Shown here in pieces: positions 1 to 8,187 of a stretch of DNA of 64,000 nt. Positions within the stretch are counted from its first letter, which is position 1. Each line of letters opens with the position of its first letter. The position numbers were made by a program, and so were the translations under genes. The DNA is from a virus. The notes under the pieces are model-generated. The model did not search any database. It worked only from the letters and a program-made list of their open reading frames with translations, and was not told where the DNA came from. The stretch spans positions 18,902 to 82,901 of IMG/VR virus record IMGVR_UViG_3300009130_000016; one strand, given 5' to 3'.

Positions 1-1101
1 GAAGAAGAAACTGAAGAAGAACCTGTTGAAGATTTTTCTGACGAAGGAGAAACTGAAGATGAAATTGAAGCTGAAGAAGAAACGGAAGACGAAGCATCTG
101 AAGAAGAAGATGAGGAAGAAACTGAAGAAGAAACTTTATTTGAAGTTGTTCAGTTCGAAGAAGAAGAAATTGAATTAGAAGAGCCTGCTGCTGCTGCTGA
201 AGAACCTGCTATTGAGGAACCTGCATTAGAGGAACCTGCAATGGAAGAGCCAGCTGTTGAAACTCCAGAAGCAAATGTTACTTTAGATTTATCTCCATTA
301 GTTGACATGATGCAAAAAGTATTAGACAAATTGGAAGGTGGATCTCCAGAAGGAGAAGAAGGTGAAGTTGAAGTGATTGATGACACTACTGCTGAGGAGC
401 CTGCATTAGAGGAGCCTGCAATGGAAGAGCCAGCTGTTGAAGAGGAGCCAGAAGCTATCCAAGAATTTGAACTTTCTGAATTCGAAGAAACTTTCTCTGA
501 AGGGGACTTGGTTGACGAAGGAGAAATTGTTGGTGAAACAGAAGAATTAGAGGAAGAAGACTCAGTTGAAGAACAAATGGGAGTTGGACACCTTGCAAAA
601 AATGACGGAAGATCTGCTGGTAAATTACCAAGAGAAGTAAGTCATAAACTAAAAGAAAACACAGCTCAAAATGAGTCCGATGCGGATGAGCTTATTAAGG
701 AAAACAAAGGTTTAAAGAAAGACATCAGTGAATTTCAAGAAGCATTTATCATGCTTAGAGATCAACTTGATGAGATGCAAAATTTCAATGCGAAATTAGC
801 ATTAGCTAACAAGGTCTTTTTAAATGGTGGTCTTACTACTGATGAGAAGCATGCAATCAGCGAAGAGTTTGATGCTGCTACAACAGTAAAAGAGGCAACA
901 GAAGTGTACCATAGAATTATCAAGGAACATAAGATCTCTTTAAAAGAATCTACAGTTAGCAAAATCAAATCTAAGAACATTAATGTTGGTAAATCTAAAG
1001 AAACTGCTAAGCCACTTTACGAAAGTGCTCAAGCAAAAGTTCTTAAAGAATCCACTTTAAGACAACAAAGATTAGCTGGTATTATAAAAAACGAAGATTA
1101 A
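1..1101 (+). CDS. Prohead core scaffold protein, 5' partial
   Basis: The reading frame is open from the first base, so the start lies outside the window. The first 190 or so visible residues are almost all Glu, Pro, Ala and Asp (E/P/A low complexity). The last 170 residues are helical, with the conserved stretch LRDQLDEMQNFNAKLALANK followed by an EEFDAATTVKEATEVYH-type segment, as in the C-terminal part of T4 gp22-like scaffold proteins. It lies directly upstream of the major capsid gene, the usual position of the scaffold. An acidic protein that fills the prohead and is degraded by the prohead protease fits. The first in-window Met (base 241) is not the start, because the acidic frame continues upstream of it. 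Scaffold role is inferred from position and C-terminal similarity. Confidence 0.75.
   Translation, partial: EEETEEEPVEDFSDEGETEDEIEAEEETEDEASEEEDEEETEEETLFEVVQFEEEEIELEEPAAAAEEPAIEEPALEEPAMEEPAVETPEANVTLDLSPLVDMMQKVLDKLEGGSPEGEEGEVEVIDDTTAEEPALEEPAMEEPAVEEEPEAIQEFELSEFEETFSEGDLVDEGEIVGETEELEEEDSVEEQMGVGHLAKNDGRSAGKLPREVSHKLKENTAQNESDADELIKENKGLKKDISEFQEAFIMLRDQLDEMQNFNAKLALANKVFLNGGLTTDEKHAISEEFDAATTVKEATEVYHRIIKEHKISLKESTVSKIKSKNINVGKSKETAKPLYESAQAKVLKESTLRQQRLAGIIKNED
214..441 (+). repeat. 48-bp direct repeat inside the scaffold gene
   Basis: Bases 214-261 and 394-441 are the same 48-bp sequence apart from two silent A/G changes. Both encode EEPALEEPAMEEPAVE. This points to recent in-frame duplication in the acidic spacer region. 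Confidence 0.9.
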
Positions 1102-1146
1102 TTCATAAAAAAAAGAACGAATTAATCAGTTTTTGAAAAACTTAGA

Positions 1147-1163
1147 CTATTTAAATTAAACAA
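1147..1163 (+). promoter_or_regulatory. Variant late-promoter motif before the capsid gene
   Basis: CTATTTAAATTAAAC resembles the phage-wide CTATTTATAAGTAAAA motif but has TTTAAA in place of TTTATA. It lies 36 bases before the capsid start. A similar variant precedes the portal gene. Weaker than the canonical sites. Confidence 0.4.
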
Positions 1164-1182
1164 AACTTTAAACTTAAAAAAA

Positions 1183-2838
1183 ATGAGCGGAATTTTAAAC
1201 TCAGGTAACGTAGGTTTGACTAACATCAAAACTCTTGCCGAACAAAGAAAAGCTATCGTTTCTAACTGGGATAACTCAGGATTGTTAGAAGGATTGAAAG
1301 GTATGAAAAAGTCCAACATTGCTCAGTTGCTTGAAAACCAAGCTGCTAACATGTTGAACGAGGTTACTTTAGATTCATCTGCTGGTAGATTCGACACAGT
1401 AGCGTTCCCAATCGTGAGAAGAGTATTCTCTAGATTATTGGCTAACGAATTAGTTTCAGTACAACCATTAGCACTTCCTTCAGGATTGTTATTCTATTTA
1501 GATGCGAAAGTTTCTTTCAATGGAGCTGACAACACTTTTGATAACCAAATTGGAAGAGCTGCTGAACTTGCTGGACAACAAAAAGTATCTCCAAAAAATG
1601 ATGCAAACGGACAAGCTGGTCCTCAATTCGCAGACACTACTGCATACGAAAGATTCTACAACAACAAAGGATTTGACCTTTCTTTTGGACAAGGTACAAC
1701 AAACTTAGCTGGTGTTGTTAACAATACAGCTACTGCTGCTGATGCTGCAAACGGACTTCTTCCATTGACTATGGATTTAGGTGCTGGATATGACGTTTCT
1801 AAATCTCAGTCTTCTTCTACTTTAAGATTTACTGCTTCTACGGATCTTTATTATTCTTCAGGATCAGAAAACATCTTATTAGTTGCTGCTGGTGAAGAGC
1901 TTCCTTTCTATCACGGAATCCAAGATTACTCTTTAGATTTATTTGATTCTCAAATGGCTAAAGTTGTTTTTGATCTTAGACCTGCGTCTGTAGAAGGATC
2001 TAACTTTAACTCATCAATGGTTAATGATGAAACAAACTTCGGTGCTGCTTTAACATTGGAAATTAAGCCTTTATACGAGGTATTTAATGACCTTGAAGCG
2101 AGTTCTGAAATGGCTGAATTGACTATTCAATTCTCATCTGTTACTGTATTTACTGTAACTAGAAAATTAAGAGCTCACTGGACTCCAGAATTAGCTCAAG
2201 ATTTAGAGGCTTACCACTCTATCGATGCTGAAGCAGAATTAACTGCACTTCTTTCTGAGCACATTGCTGCTGAGGTTGACAGAGAAATCATCATCGACTT
2301 GATTAACGAAGCTCCATTCAGAGCTAGATGGGATTATAACGGTTTACAAAACAATGCTAACTTCTTCGGAACGCAAAAGGATTGGAACCAAACTTTAATC
2401 ACAAGAATCAACGAAATATCTGCACAAATTCACAAAGCAACATTGAGAGGTGGAGCTAACTGGGTAGTTTGTTCTGCAGAAGCTGGTGCGATTTTTGATG
2501 ATTTAGAATACTTCCACGTTGCTGGTTCTGCATCTCCAGAGCAAGAAAAATACAACTTGGGTGTTGAGAAAATCGGAAATTTAGGAAACAGATACACAAT
2601 CTTCAAAGATCCTTATTTACCTGCTGAGATCGTATTAATCGGTCACAAAGGAAATACTTTCTTAGAAGCTGGTTACATCTACGCTCCTTACATTCCTTTA
2701 CAATTAACGCAAACTATTTATGATCCAAACGACTTCACACCTCGTAAAGGTATCATGACTAGATACGCTAAGAAAATGGTTAATAACAGATTCTATGGTG
2801 TAATTGTAGTTGATAATATCAGAACTTACGCTGTATAA
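1183..2838 (+). CDS. gp23: Major capsid protein, gp23-like
   Basis: At 551 residues it is close to the length of T4 gp23. The N-terminal third carries the family pattern LLENQAANMLNEV, then FPIVRRVFSRLLANELVSVQPL and PSGLLFYLDAK, equivalent to the N-arm and start of the HK97-type fold in gp23. Near residue 405 there is an HKATLRGGANWVVCS segment, also typical. The gene follows the scaffold gene and ends at a strong terminator, consistent with high late expression. It should form the hexameric shell of the head. A separate gp24-like vertex protein was not seen in the window. Start chosen at the ATG after an A-rich leader (base 1183), which is usual in this genome, where Shine-Dalgarno sites are rare. 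Confidence 0.93.
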   Translation: MSGILNSGNVGLTNIKTLAEQRKAIVSNWDNSGLLEGLKGMKKSNIAQLLENQAANMLNEVTLDSSAGRFDTVAFPIVRRVFSRLLANELVSVQPLALPSGLLFYLDAKVSFNGADNTFDNQIGRAAELAGQQKVSPKNDANGQAGPQFADTTAYERFYNNKGFDLSFGQGTTNLAGVVNNTATAADAANGLLPLTMDLGAGYDVSKSQSSSTLRFTASTDLYYSSGSENILLVAAGEELPFYHGIQDYSLDLFDSQMAKVVFDLRPASVEGSNFNSSMVNDETNFGAALTLEIKPLYEVFNDLEASSEMAELTIQFSSVTVFTVTRKLRAHWTPELAQDLEAYHSIDAEAELTALLSEHIAAEVDREIIIDLINEAPFRARWDYNGLQNNANFFGTQKDWNQTLITRINEISAQIHKATLRGGANWVVCSAEAGAIFDDLEYFHVAGSASPEQEKYNLGVEKIGNLGNRYTIFKDPYLPAEIVLIGHKGNTFLEAGYIYAPYIPLQLTQTIYDPNDFTPRKGIMTRYAKKMVNNRFYGVIVVDNIRTYAV

Positions 2839-2864
2839 TCTTAGGATTAACGGTTAAGGCATAT

Positions 2865-2898
2865 AAAAGGAAGAAACTTAGTTTCTTCCTTTTTTTTG
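2865..2898. terminator. Bidirectional terminator between capsid and HD genes
   Basis: A 13-bp perfect stem (AAAAGGAAGAAAC and its complement) with a 3-base TTA loop is followed by a long T run on the plus strand and a shorter one on the minus strand. The loop is the stop codon (TAA) of the minus-strand HD gene, so one hairpin serves both convergent genes. Confidence 0.88.
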
Positions 2899-3417
2899 TT
2901 TAACACTTTTTTTAGGGTCTGTCAATTGATTAAACCTATCTAAAAACGCAGACTCAGCTTCTTTTGGAGTTAATGTTGCAACATTGCCGTCCTCTCCTTT
3001 ATAGTTCTCGAATTCAGTAATAAGCATCTGTTTATCAGCTTTTTTTACCTCAAGACTCATAGGAAACTCCAAATCGAAAAACTTATAAATAAATTCCATT
3101 AAAGCATCCTCTTTCTCCATGTAAACAGGAAGCCTGTTTTTAATTGGTGTAGGCATATCGACCATGTAAGCTTCAGTTGCATCATGCAACAAGGCAGATA
3201 GTGCATGTTCTTCTGGTACCAATTTAGAACATGCAACAGAGTGTTCTGCAACCGAGTAAAAATTGTTGCAATGTCCTGCAAATCTACATAAATTAGACAA
3301 TGCATGTGCAATATCTTCGATCTTTATTTGACCTTCTTTTGGGTCAAAAGGATCAATTAAAACACCTGTAAAAGTTTCAATTACACCATTTTTTTCACCT
3401 TCTGTTCTGTGTTCCAT
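2878..3417 (-). CDS. HD-domain phosphohydrolase (YfbR-like)
   Basis: 179 residues with the metal-binding HD pattern: a His in CRFAGH, a second in VAEHS, then LLHDATEAY, the order found in YfbR-type deoxynucleoside 5'-monophosphatases and related phage HD hydrolases. Such enzymes dephosphorylate dNMPs or related nucleotides and would fit with the ribonucleotide reductase genes farther along in nucleotide metabolism. The gene is antisense to the flanking head genes and looks like an inserted single-gene cassette. The closing residues are Lys-rich. Substrate cannot be told from the sequence. Confidence 0.8.
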   Translation of the reverse strand: MEHRTEGEKNGVIETFTGVLIDPFDPKEGQIKIEDIAHALSNLCRFAGHCNNFYSVAEHSVACSKLVPEEHALSALLHDATEAYMVDMPTPIKNRLPVYMEKEDALMEFIYKFFDLEFPMSLEVKKADKQMLITEFENYKGEDGNVATLTPKEAESAFLDRFNQLTDPKKSVKQKKGRN

Positions 3418-3473
3418 AATTAAGTTTATTTATCAAAGTTAACAATAAACATGTAAACAAAGAAATATTTGAA

Positions 3474-3490
3474 CTATTTATAAGTAAAAG
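3474..3490 (+). promoter_or_regulatory. Late-promoter motif
   Basis: CTATTTATAAGTAAAAG, 19 bases before the start at 3493. Identical over 16 bases to the site before the tape-measure gene. Confidence 0.7.
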
Positions 3491-3492
3491 AT

Positions 3493-3753
3493 ATGAATTT
3501 TAAAGCAAATTACGAAATTGTAAACCTTGTATCTGGATTAAATGAGTTTCCTACGTCTGGAAACACATCAGAAATACACCAAGTTTATTGCATTGCACCA
3601 GGAAGTGTTACAATTAAAGCTGTTGGTGGAGGTGAAGCAGATTTTGCACTTACAGCAAACGATAAAGTTGATGTTCTTACAAGAAGCGTAGATGTATCAA
3701 GTGGTACATTTATAGGTTTTAGGACAAAAAACGACTCTCAAAGATATTTATAA
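3493..3753 (+). CDS. Small virion-associated protein, unknown
   Basis: 86 residues, no recognised family. The sequence alternates short hydrophobic strands and Gly/Ser turns (VTIKAVGGGEADFALTANDK), suggesting a small beta-rich domain such as a decoration or head-fibre protein. It has its own late-promoter motif and sits between the capsid and neck genes, so a virion role is likely. Function is not assigned. Confidence 0.7.
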   Translation: MNFKANYEIVNLVSGLNEFPTSGNTSEIHQVYCIAPGSVTIKAVGGGEADFALTANDKVDVLTRSVDVSSGTFIGFRTKNDSQRYL

Positions 3754-3769
3754 TATAAATTAACTAATT

Positions 3770-4945
3770 ATGTCATTTTGTACAGATGGATGTCTTACAG
3801 GTGTAACATCAGTTGATAAAACTAGGATGTTTAACCGTATTAGACGAAAACTTGGTGCACCAGTTATGGGTGTTGAACTTGTTGACGAACAAATAGAGGA
3901 ATGTATTTGTGAGGCAATAGAAGAATACTCTTACCAAATTAACACTTGGGCAATGGAAAACAAAATGGCAGAAATGCTAGGTCTTCCAACTACTGTTGAT
4001 TTTACCTTAAAATATGTTACACACTCATTATATTTCGAAAAGTCTTTTGCTAAAAGTGCATCAGAGATGATAGGTGGTGGTGTAAACACTACAAGAGAAT
4101 TGAAAACAGCCTCAATACCATTAACTTCTGGAACTCAAAATTATGAAATTTCGGATAAACATGAGATTGAAGAATTGATGTGGTATACGCCTTCTTATAT
4201 TAACATGTTTGGGCTTGACCCGTTTGCAAACTCAAATATTGCATTTTCAGAATTTGGTGCCAGTTTTGCTGGACAAACACTTTACCATGTAATGCCTGTT
4301 TTTGATACAATTTTAACTGCTCAGGCAGCTGAATTAAGAAATAAAGTAAGAGGGTCGGAATATTCGTTTTCTATACACAAGGGGCCTGCAGATAAGAGGG
4401 TCATAAGGTTATATCCAATACCAAATGCTAATAATGGAGGCTCTAGTGGATCTATGGGTATAGGCGGTGGTGCTGGTACACCAGGGACAGTTTTTTATCA
4501 ATACTATGATAAGATTAGTGATTTTGGTAATCCAGAATATTCTGGAAACACATCAGGTGGGTACACGGCTCAAACTGGCGACCAAGGAAACGGTGTTGTA
4601 TCAGGTCCTGCAGATGCACCTCTTTACAATCTAAATTGGAGTCAACTAAATGACTTGGCTAAATCTTGGATTAAAAAATATGCACAAGCATTGGCGAAAG
4701 AATTATTGGGTATCGGTATTAGAGGGAAATTCAGCGGAGAACTTCCAATACCAGATGCATCACTAACATTGAATAGTGGCGATTTAATTTCAACAGGTAG
4801 AGCCGATCAAGAAAGGTATCTTGAACAACTTAGAACCGATCTTGAAAAACTAAACCTTAAAAAACTATTGGAAGAAAGGGCTGAAATGTCCGAATCAATT
4901 AATAAAGCATTACAGGCTATTCCTTTGGGAATATACTGGGGATAA
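3770..4945 (+). CDS. gp13: Neck protein, gp13-like
   Basis: 391 residues. The N-terminus has RIRRKLGAPVMGVELVDEQIEECICEAIEEY, which matches the start of T4 gp13-type neck proteins (a helical segment with LGAPV...EL...Q...). The middle contains a Gly-rich loop near residues 220-235. The C-terminal helix (residues about 345-385) is charged. gp13 binds under the portal and, with gp14, forms the head completion complex that receives the tail. The next gene is a gp14-like protein 11 bases downstream, as in T4 relatives. Confidence 0.75.
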   Translation: MSFCTDGCLTGVTSVDKTRMFNRIRRKLGAPVMGVELVDEQIEECICEAIEEYSYQINTWAMENKMAEMLGLPTTVDFTLKYVTHSLYFEKSFAKSASEMIGGGVNTTRELKTASIPLTSGTQNYEISDKHEIEELMWYTPSYINMFGLDPFANSNIAFSEFGASFAGQTLYHVMPVFDTILTAQAAELRNKVRGSEYSFSIHKGPADKRVIRLYPIPNANNGGSSGSMGIGGGAGTPGTVFYQYYDKISDFGNPEYSGNTSGGYTAQTGDQGNGVVSGPADAPLYNLNWSQLNDLAKSWIKKYAQALAKELLGIGIRGKFSGELPIPDASLTLNSGDLISTGRADQERYLEQLRTDLEKLNLKKLLEERAEMSESINKALQAIPLGIYWG

Positions 4946-4956
4946 ATTAAACACGT

Positions 4957-5526
4957 ATGTCAAACCACAAAGACTTATATGGGTCTCAAAGACCAGATGA
5001 AGCAGAAAAGAATTTATCAGAAAACAAAGGTATCGATCTTTTTTTCGGAGACCTAGAAGCCTCTTTTTTTGACCAAGTAGGTAAAGAGATGACAATCAAT
5101 ATCTTAAAAGAGAGTTTTATCCTTTATAGAGTTGATTTGAACAAGACTTCTTCTCATGCTTTATACGGGGAATCCATTCAAAAAGAATATAGAGATCCAG
5201 TTGAAGTTTTTGGAAGAATAAATGTCGAGGTTGATGATCCGACAATGAGGACCAAAAATGGTATAACCAAACAAGGTATGGGTCAACTTACAGCCAGCTT
5301 ACATCTTTCTCACTTAGAGGAAATTGGAATACTGGAAATGGATGAAAATGATCCTGTAATCGATATGAAGAAAGGTGACTTTATCGGATATAAAGGCCAG
5401 TTCTATGAAGTGTGGGATGATGGTTATGCACAAATTGCTAACCAATTCTCTTATGCAGGAGATAGAAGAGCTTTCTTAAGAGTTCGTGCAAAAGAAGTTG
5501 ATAGAGACGTATTTAACGGAATATAA
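4957..5526 (+). CDS. gp14: Neck protein, gp14-like
   Basis: 189 residues. Two blocks resemble T4 gp14: YRVDLNKTSSHALYGESI (gp14 has a YYVPRE...LIFGEDL pattern) and GDFIGYKGQFYEVWDDGYAQ (gp14: GDLIY...LFEINWVEPY). The order gp13-gp14 matches T4. It should complete the neck after packaging. The similarity is by eye and over short blocks, so confidence is moderate. A hairpin terminator follows the stop. Confidence 0.65.
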   Translation: MSNHKDLYGSQRPDEAEKNLSENKGIDLFFGDLEASFFDQVGKEMTINILKESFILYRVDLNKTSSHALYGESIQKEYRDPVEVFGRINVEVDDPTMRTKNGITKQGMGQLTASLHLSHLEEIGILEMDENDPVIDMKKGDFIGYKGQFYEVWDDGYAQIANQFSYAGDRRAFLRVRAKEVDRDVFNGI

Positions 5527-5532
5527 ATAGAA

Positions 5533-5560
5533 AAGATGACTCTTAGGTCATCTTGTTTTG
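5533..5560 (+). terminator. Terminator after the neck operon
   Basis: AAGATGAC (5533-5540) pairs perfectly with GTCATCTT (5547-5554), followed by GTTTTG. Modest U tract. It separates rightward neck genes from the leftward accessory cassette. Confidence 0.6.
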
Positions 5561-5687
5561 TATAAACTTTTCTCTTCGAAATACCATAAAACTCTGTATA
5601 GAATATACTTAGAAGGTAATAGTGCAATTGTGAATATTTTAAAAACAACAACATAACTAATAATTGCGTTTTCTGTGTATTGGGTTT

Positions 5688-5942
5688 TTACAATTCCCTT
5701 TGTGATCCAACATTCCCTTTAATACTTTTTATAAAAGACTTAAATCTTGTCTTCAGTTTTCTCTCGTGAATAGCAACTCGATAGGCACCATTCATTTGCT
5801 TCACAAGTAAATCGGCAAACTTATTTCTTTCGACTTGACTCATGTCACTACAATAAATTCTAATCATTGTTTTGAATCCACGGTGCATTTTATCACTTAG
5901 CATTCTGTTTACTATCTTGTCACTAACTTTGAGGTTATCCAT
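5688..5942 (-). CDS. Hypothetical basic protein
   Basis: 84 residues, Lys/Arg-rich, predicted helical (KIVNRMLSDKMHRGFKTMIRIY, then KLKTRFKSFIKSIKG). No family recognised. It is the last gene of the leftward accessory cassette. Confidence 0.55.
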   Translation of the reverse strand: MDNLKVSDKIVNRMLSDKMHRGFKTMIRIYCSDMSQVERNKFADLLVKQMNGAYRVAIHERKLKTRFKSFIKSIKGNVGSQREL

Positions 5943-5989
5943 ATGATCTAATTATTGTTTCAATAGTTCTAACGAGAAAACTACTCAGT

Positions 5990-6322
5990 TTATTCCTCAC
6001 CTAAAGCTCTTTTTACAGCTTTTCTTGCTTTATCTACGTTGAAGTCTAGTAACTGCCCTTTTTCATCATAGGTATTAAGAAGATCAGTTAAAGCCTCTAG
6101 CATATCTGGAGCAGATTGAATAAGCTTTGCATTTGCCTGTCTTTCTCGAACAGTAACAGTTTCACACATAGATTCATAATTTCCAGTTTCATCATCAGGG
6201 TCATTTGAATTCATTGCACAAACTGTGGCATATCCAGAGCCAGCAAAAACGTAATGAGATTTCTTTCCCTCACTTGTACAACAGGCTTCCCAAGGCCCTT
6301 TCGTTCCTCCAAAATCTTTCAT
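5990..6322 (-). CDS. Phage accessory protein with ANAKLI..APDMLEAL motif
   Basis: 110 residues. The C-terminal half carries RQANAKLIQSAPDMLEALTDLL, a motif shared by many small phage proteins of unknown function (often RANAKLIAAAPELLEAL). The N-terminal half is Gly/Ser-rich with four Cys. It overlaps the next upstream gene by 4 bases, indicating translational coupling. Confidence 0.7.
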   Translation of the reverse strand: MKDFGGTKGPWEACCTSEGKKSHYVFAGSGYATVCAMNSNDPDDETGNYESMCETVTVRERQANAKLIQSAPDMLEALTDLLNTYDEKGQLLDFNVDKARKAVKRALGEE

Positions 6323-6516
6323 TTTTTCACAATTTCTAATTTACAGTTGACTCCACATCCTTGACAAAATGGATGTGAGACACCTTTTGAATGTGCTATT
6401 CCGTATGCGTAACCAACATGTCCACATGCACCGCATTTACAAAACTCTCCACTTCGTATAACTTCTTCGCCTTTCTTACTAACGATTTTATGAGCATCGT
6501 GATTGAAGATTGACAT
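6319..6516 (-). CDS. Small zinc-ribbon protein
   Basis: 65 residues from the ATG at 6516. It has CKCGACGHVGYAYG and, 20 residues on, FCQGCG, forming a four-Cys zinc ribbon. A longer frame opens at 6600, but its first 28 residues run back into the upstream gene, so the internal Met (MSIFNHDAHK) is preferred. Function unknown; probable nucleic-acid or protein-binding accessory factor. Confidence 0.6.
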   Translation of the reverse strand: MSIFNHDAHKIVSKKGEEVIRSGEFCKCGACGHVGYAYGIAHSKGVSHPFCQGCGVNCKLEIVKK

Positions 6517-6562
6517 AATATAATTTAAGACGAAAGTTCCTCTAAAAAACTCAATGAGCTTC

Positions 6563-6784
6563 TTAATCTTCGTGTCCAAGATATTTTTCAAACCTTTCAA
6601 TTAAAGTGCTAAATGCCTGTGCTTTATTAACCTTCTCTTTCATCGCAAAAAAAGTGGTTTCATCATCTTTTTTCATTTGCTCGATGTGATTAAGAAGAAT
6701 GTCTCTCTCTTTCTTAACTATCGCCAGGCACTCACCGTTATTCAGTGATAGTCCTAAGTCACTTATTGTTTTGTGTGCATCCAT
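6563..6784 (-). CDS. Hypothetical helical protein
   Basis: 73 residues, mostly charged helix (KKERDILLNHIEQMKKDDET). Part of the leftward cassette. No family recognised. Confidence 0.5.
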   Translation of the reverse strand: MDAHKTISDLGLSLNNGECLAIVKKERDILLNHIEQMKKDDETTFFAMKEKVNKAQAFSTLIERFEKYLGHED

Positions 6785-6806
6785 ATTACTTTAGATTTTT
6801 TATAAA

Positions 6807-6983
6807 CTAAAATCCTAACCACTCTTTAAACTCTTTGTCATTATTGACAGTTTCTTTAAAAAACTTTTTACGTTCTTTCTTGAACTTCTTGTAACAGCTT
6901 TTGTGAAAAGCATCTCCATCAGGAGACGTTATTTTGTGAGGCTTACTTTCGTCAATCTTTTTTTTACAGTAAAAACATTTCAT
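6807..6983 (-). CDS. 58-residue Cys-rich zinc-binding protein
   Basis: The protein starts MKCFYCKKKIDESKPHKI and continues with GDAFHKSCYKKFKKERK, giving a CxxC...HxxxC zinc site and a Lys-rich tail. Its ATG overlaps the stop of the upstream gene (ATGA at 6980-6983), strong evidence for coupled translation. Function unknown. Confidence 0.72.
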   Translation of the reverse strand: MKCFYCKKKIDESKPHKITSPDGDAFHKSCYKKFKKERKKFFKETVNNDKEFKEWLGF

Positions 6984-7189
6984 ACAAATTCTTCAAATGT
7001 AACCATTTCTTCATTAGTGTCAGTAAGACAACTTGTGAATTTACTTTTCGGGTACTTGGAATCAAGGCGATCCCATTCCATATTCTTCCCTTTCTTGTTG
7101 AAATGACTAACGTCTACAACAGCAACAGATTTCCCCCTATTATAAGGTGTTTCCCTTACTATTATGTAACTAAATTTGTATTTCGCCAT
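6980..7189 (-). CDS. Hypothetical protein
   Basis: 69 residues beginning MAKYKFSYIIVRETPYNRGK, with a strand-rich first half and an acidic tail (NEEMVTFEEFV). No family recognised. Coupled to the downstream Cys-rich gene through an ATGA overlap. Confidence 0.55.
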   Translation of the reverse strand: MAKYKFSYIIVRETPYNRGKSVAVVDVSHFNKKGKNMEWDRLDSKYPKSKFTSCLTDTNEEMVTFEEFV

Positions 7190-7264
7190 ATTAAATCTTT
7201 TTTATAAATGTAACGAGTTTTGTCGTAATTAAGTTCTATCTAAATTGAAATTTTCTGACCAATA

Positions 7265-7475
7265 CTACAATTCTTGCTTAAGCCTATGTTTGATCAAGGT
7301 TTCATTTCTGTACTTCTTATAGGTTCTAAACTCATGTTCCTGCCTTTATCATGGTTGTAAGGTGGAATTTTCCACAATACTCACATTTGTAGCCTCTCAT
7401 CATACACTTTTTGTAATCCTTTTTGACACCAGATGCGTTGATCTCCTTTTCAGTTTTAAATGTAGTTTTTACAAA
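7265..7475 (-). pseudogene. Decayed small zinc-finger gene
   Basis: Two minus-strand frames look coding but are broken. The first (7475 to 7332) encodes KKCMMRGYKCEYCGKFHLTT then stops; it has no ATG except an internal pair at 7403. The second (to a stop at 7265) encodes EFRTYKKYRNETLIKHRLKQ. A single frameshift near 7345 would join them into a protein of the YKCxxCGxxHLT type common in phages. The first frame is also in phase with the upstream membrane gene, right after its stop. Best read as a remnant; a 23-residue peptide from 7403 is possible. Confidence 0.45.
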
Positions 7476-7700
7476 TTACCTTTCCAGCCATTTCTTGAAT
7501 ATTTTGCCTAAAATAGGCAGACAAACATAAGACATTAATAAAACTAGAGCAGTTGTCACAATAAGCTCCTTGAGTACATAACCAACTCCGAGTGATATTA
7601 GTGTCTCACTCAAATACGGAAGAACAGTGAACACTAGGGGTACAATAGACACCCAAACAAGAATTGTTGTCTTCCATATTTTTGGTTGTTGATTATCCAT
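7476..7700 (-). CDS. Small two-helix membrane protein
   Basis: 74 residues from the ATG at 7700 (MDNQQPKIWK); an earlier Met at 7718 adds only six residues. Two hydrophobic segments follow: TTILVWVSIVPLVFTVLPYL and ELIVTTALVLLMSYVCLPIL, ending in a basic tail (KIFKKWLER). Size and topology would fit a holin or membrane accessory protein, but there is no direct evidence. First gene of the leftward cassette. Confidence 0.6.
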   Translation of the reverse strand: MDNQQPKIWKTTILVWVSIVPLVFTVLPYLSETLISLGVGYVLKELIVTTALVLLMSYVCLPILGKIFKKWLER

Positions 7701-7718
7701 ATTAAAAATCAGAAACAA

Positions 7719-8164
7719 GATTGTTAAATAAACAAGTTTTTAAAACTCTATTCCTATTTAATATTTTTTTCAATTTATTCATATACTTTTTGTTTTAAGA
7801 ATTTATCATTCTGAGGTTATAACGAATTTTTAAGAATCAAATGTTTCATTATTTATTTTTAACTCTTAGGGATGATCTTAGAACCCTTATTATATATTAT
7901 ACTATATAATATTCTGTTTTTAGGGTAAACGGTAATAAATCAACCCCCTCCCCTTACCCCAGTTAATAAAAACTGAAGCCCTCTAAAAAGAGGAAAAAGA
8001 AAAGAAAATAGGTAATTTATTACCGAGTAAAGAGTGTAATTCATTCTCCCTCCAGTGCCAAACAGTCCGTTGTCAAAATTACAACCCCTAGAAGAAAAGA
8101 CATTGCGGACCTAAAACCAAGGCAAATATAAGAAACAAAAAACCCATTTTCCAAATAAACTTAG
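7719..8164. other. Structured intergenic region between divergent units
   Basis: No credible gene. It contains several inverted repeats: 7888-7896 with 7903-7911 (TATTATATA), 7930-7940 with 8015-8025 (11 bp, CGGTAATAAAT), a CCTCT/AGAGG hairpin at 7980-7993, and a nested set at 8057-8125 (TGCC, GTCCG, TGTC pairing with GACA, CGGAC, GGCA). A C-rich tract (7943-7960) stands out in this AT-rich genome. Likely regulatory DNA and/or a structured RNA; strand unknown. Confidence 0.55.
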
Positions 8165-8181
8165 ATATTTATTTTAAAAAG
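8165..8181 (+). promoter_or_regulatory. Late-promoter motif
   Basis: ATATTTATTTTAAAAAG, 23 bases before the start at 8188. Matches the core TATTTAT and the A-rich tail of the phage motif. Confidence 0.55.
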
Positions 8182-8187
8182 AGTCTT

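Noticed and set aside
150-386. Ser-rich antisense frame opposite the scaffold gene
   Set aside because: Shadow of GAA/GCT codon runs.
8057-8125. Possible tRNA or tmRNA
   Set aside because: No T-arm consensus, anticodon arm or acceptor stem could be built; only nested stems.
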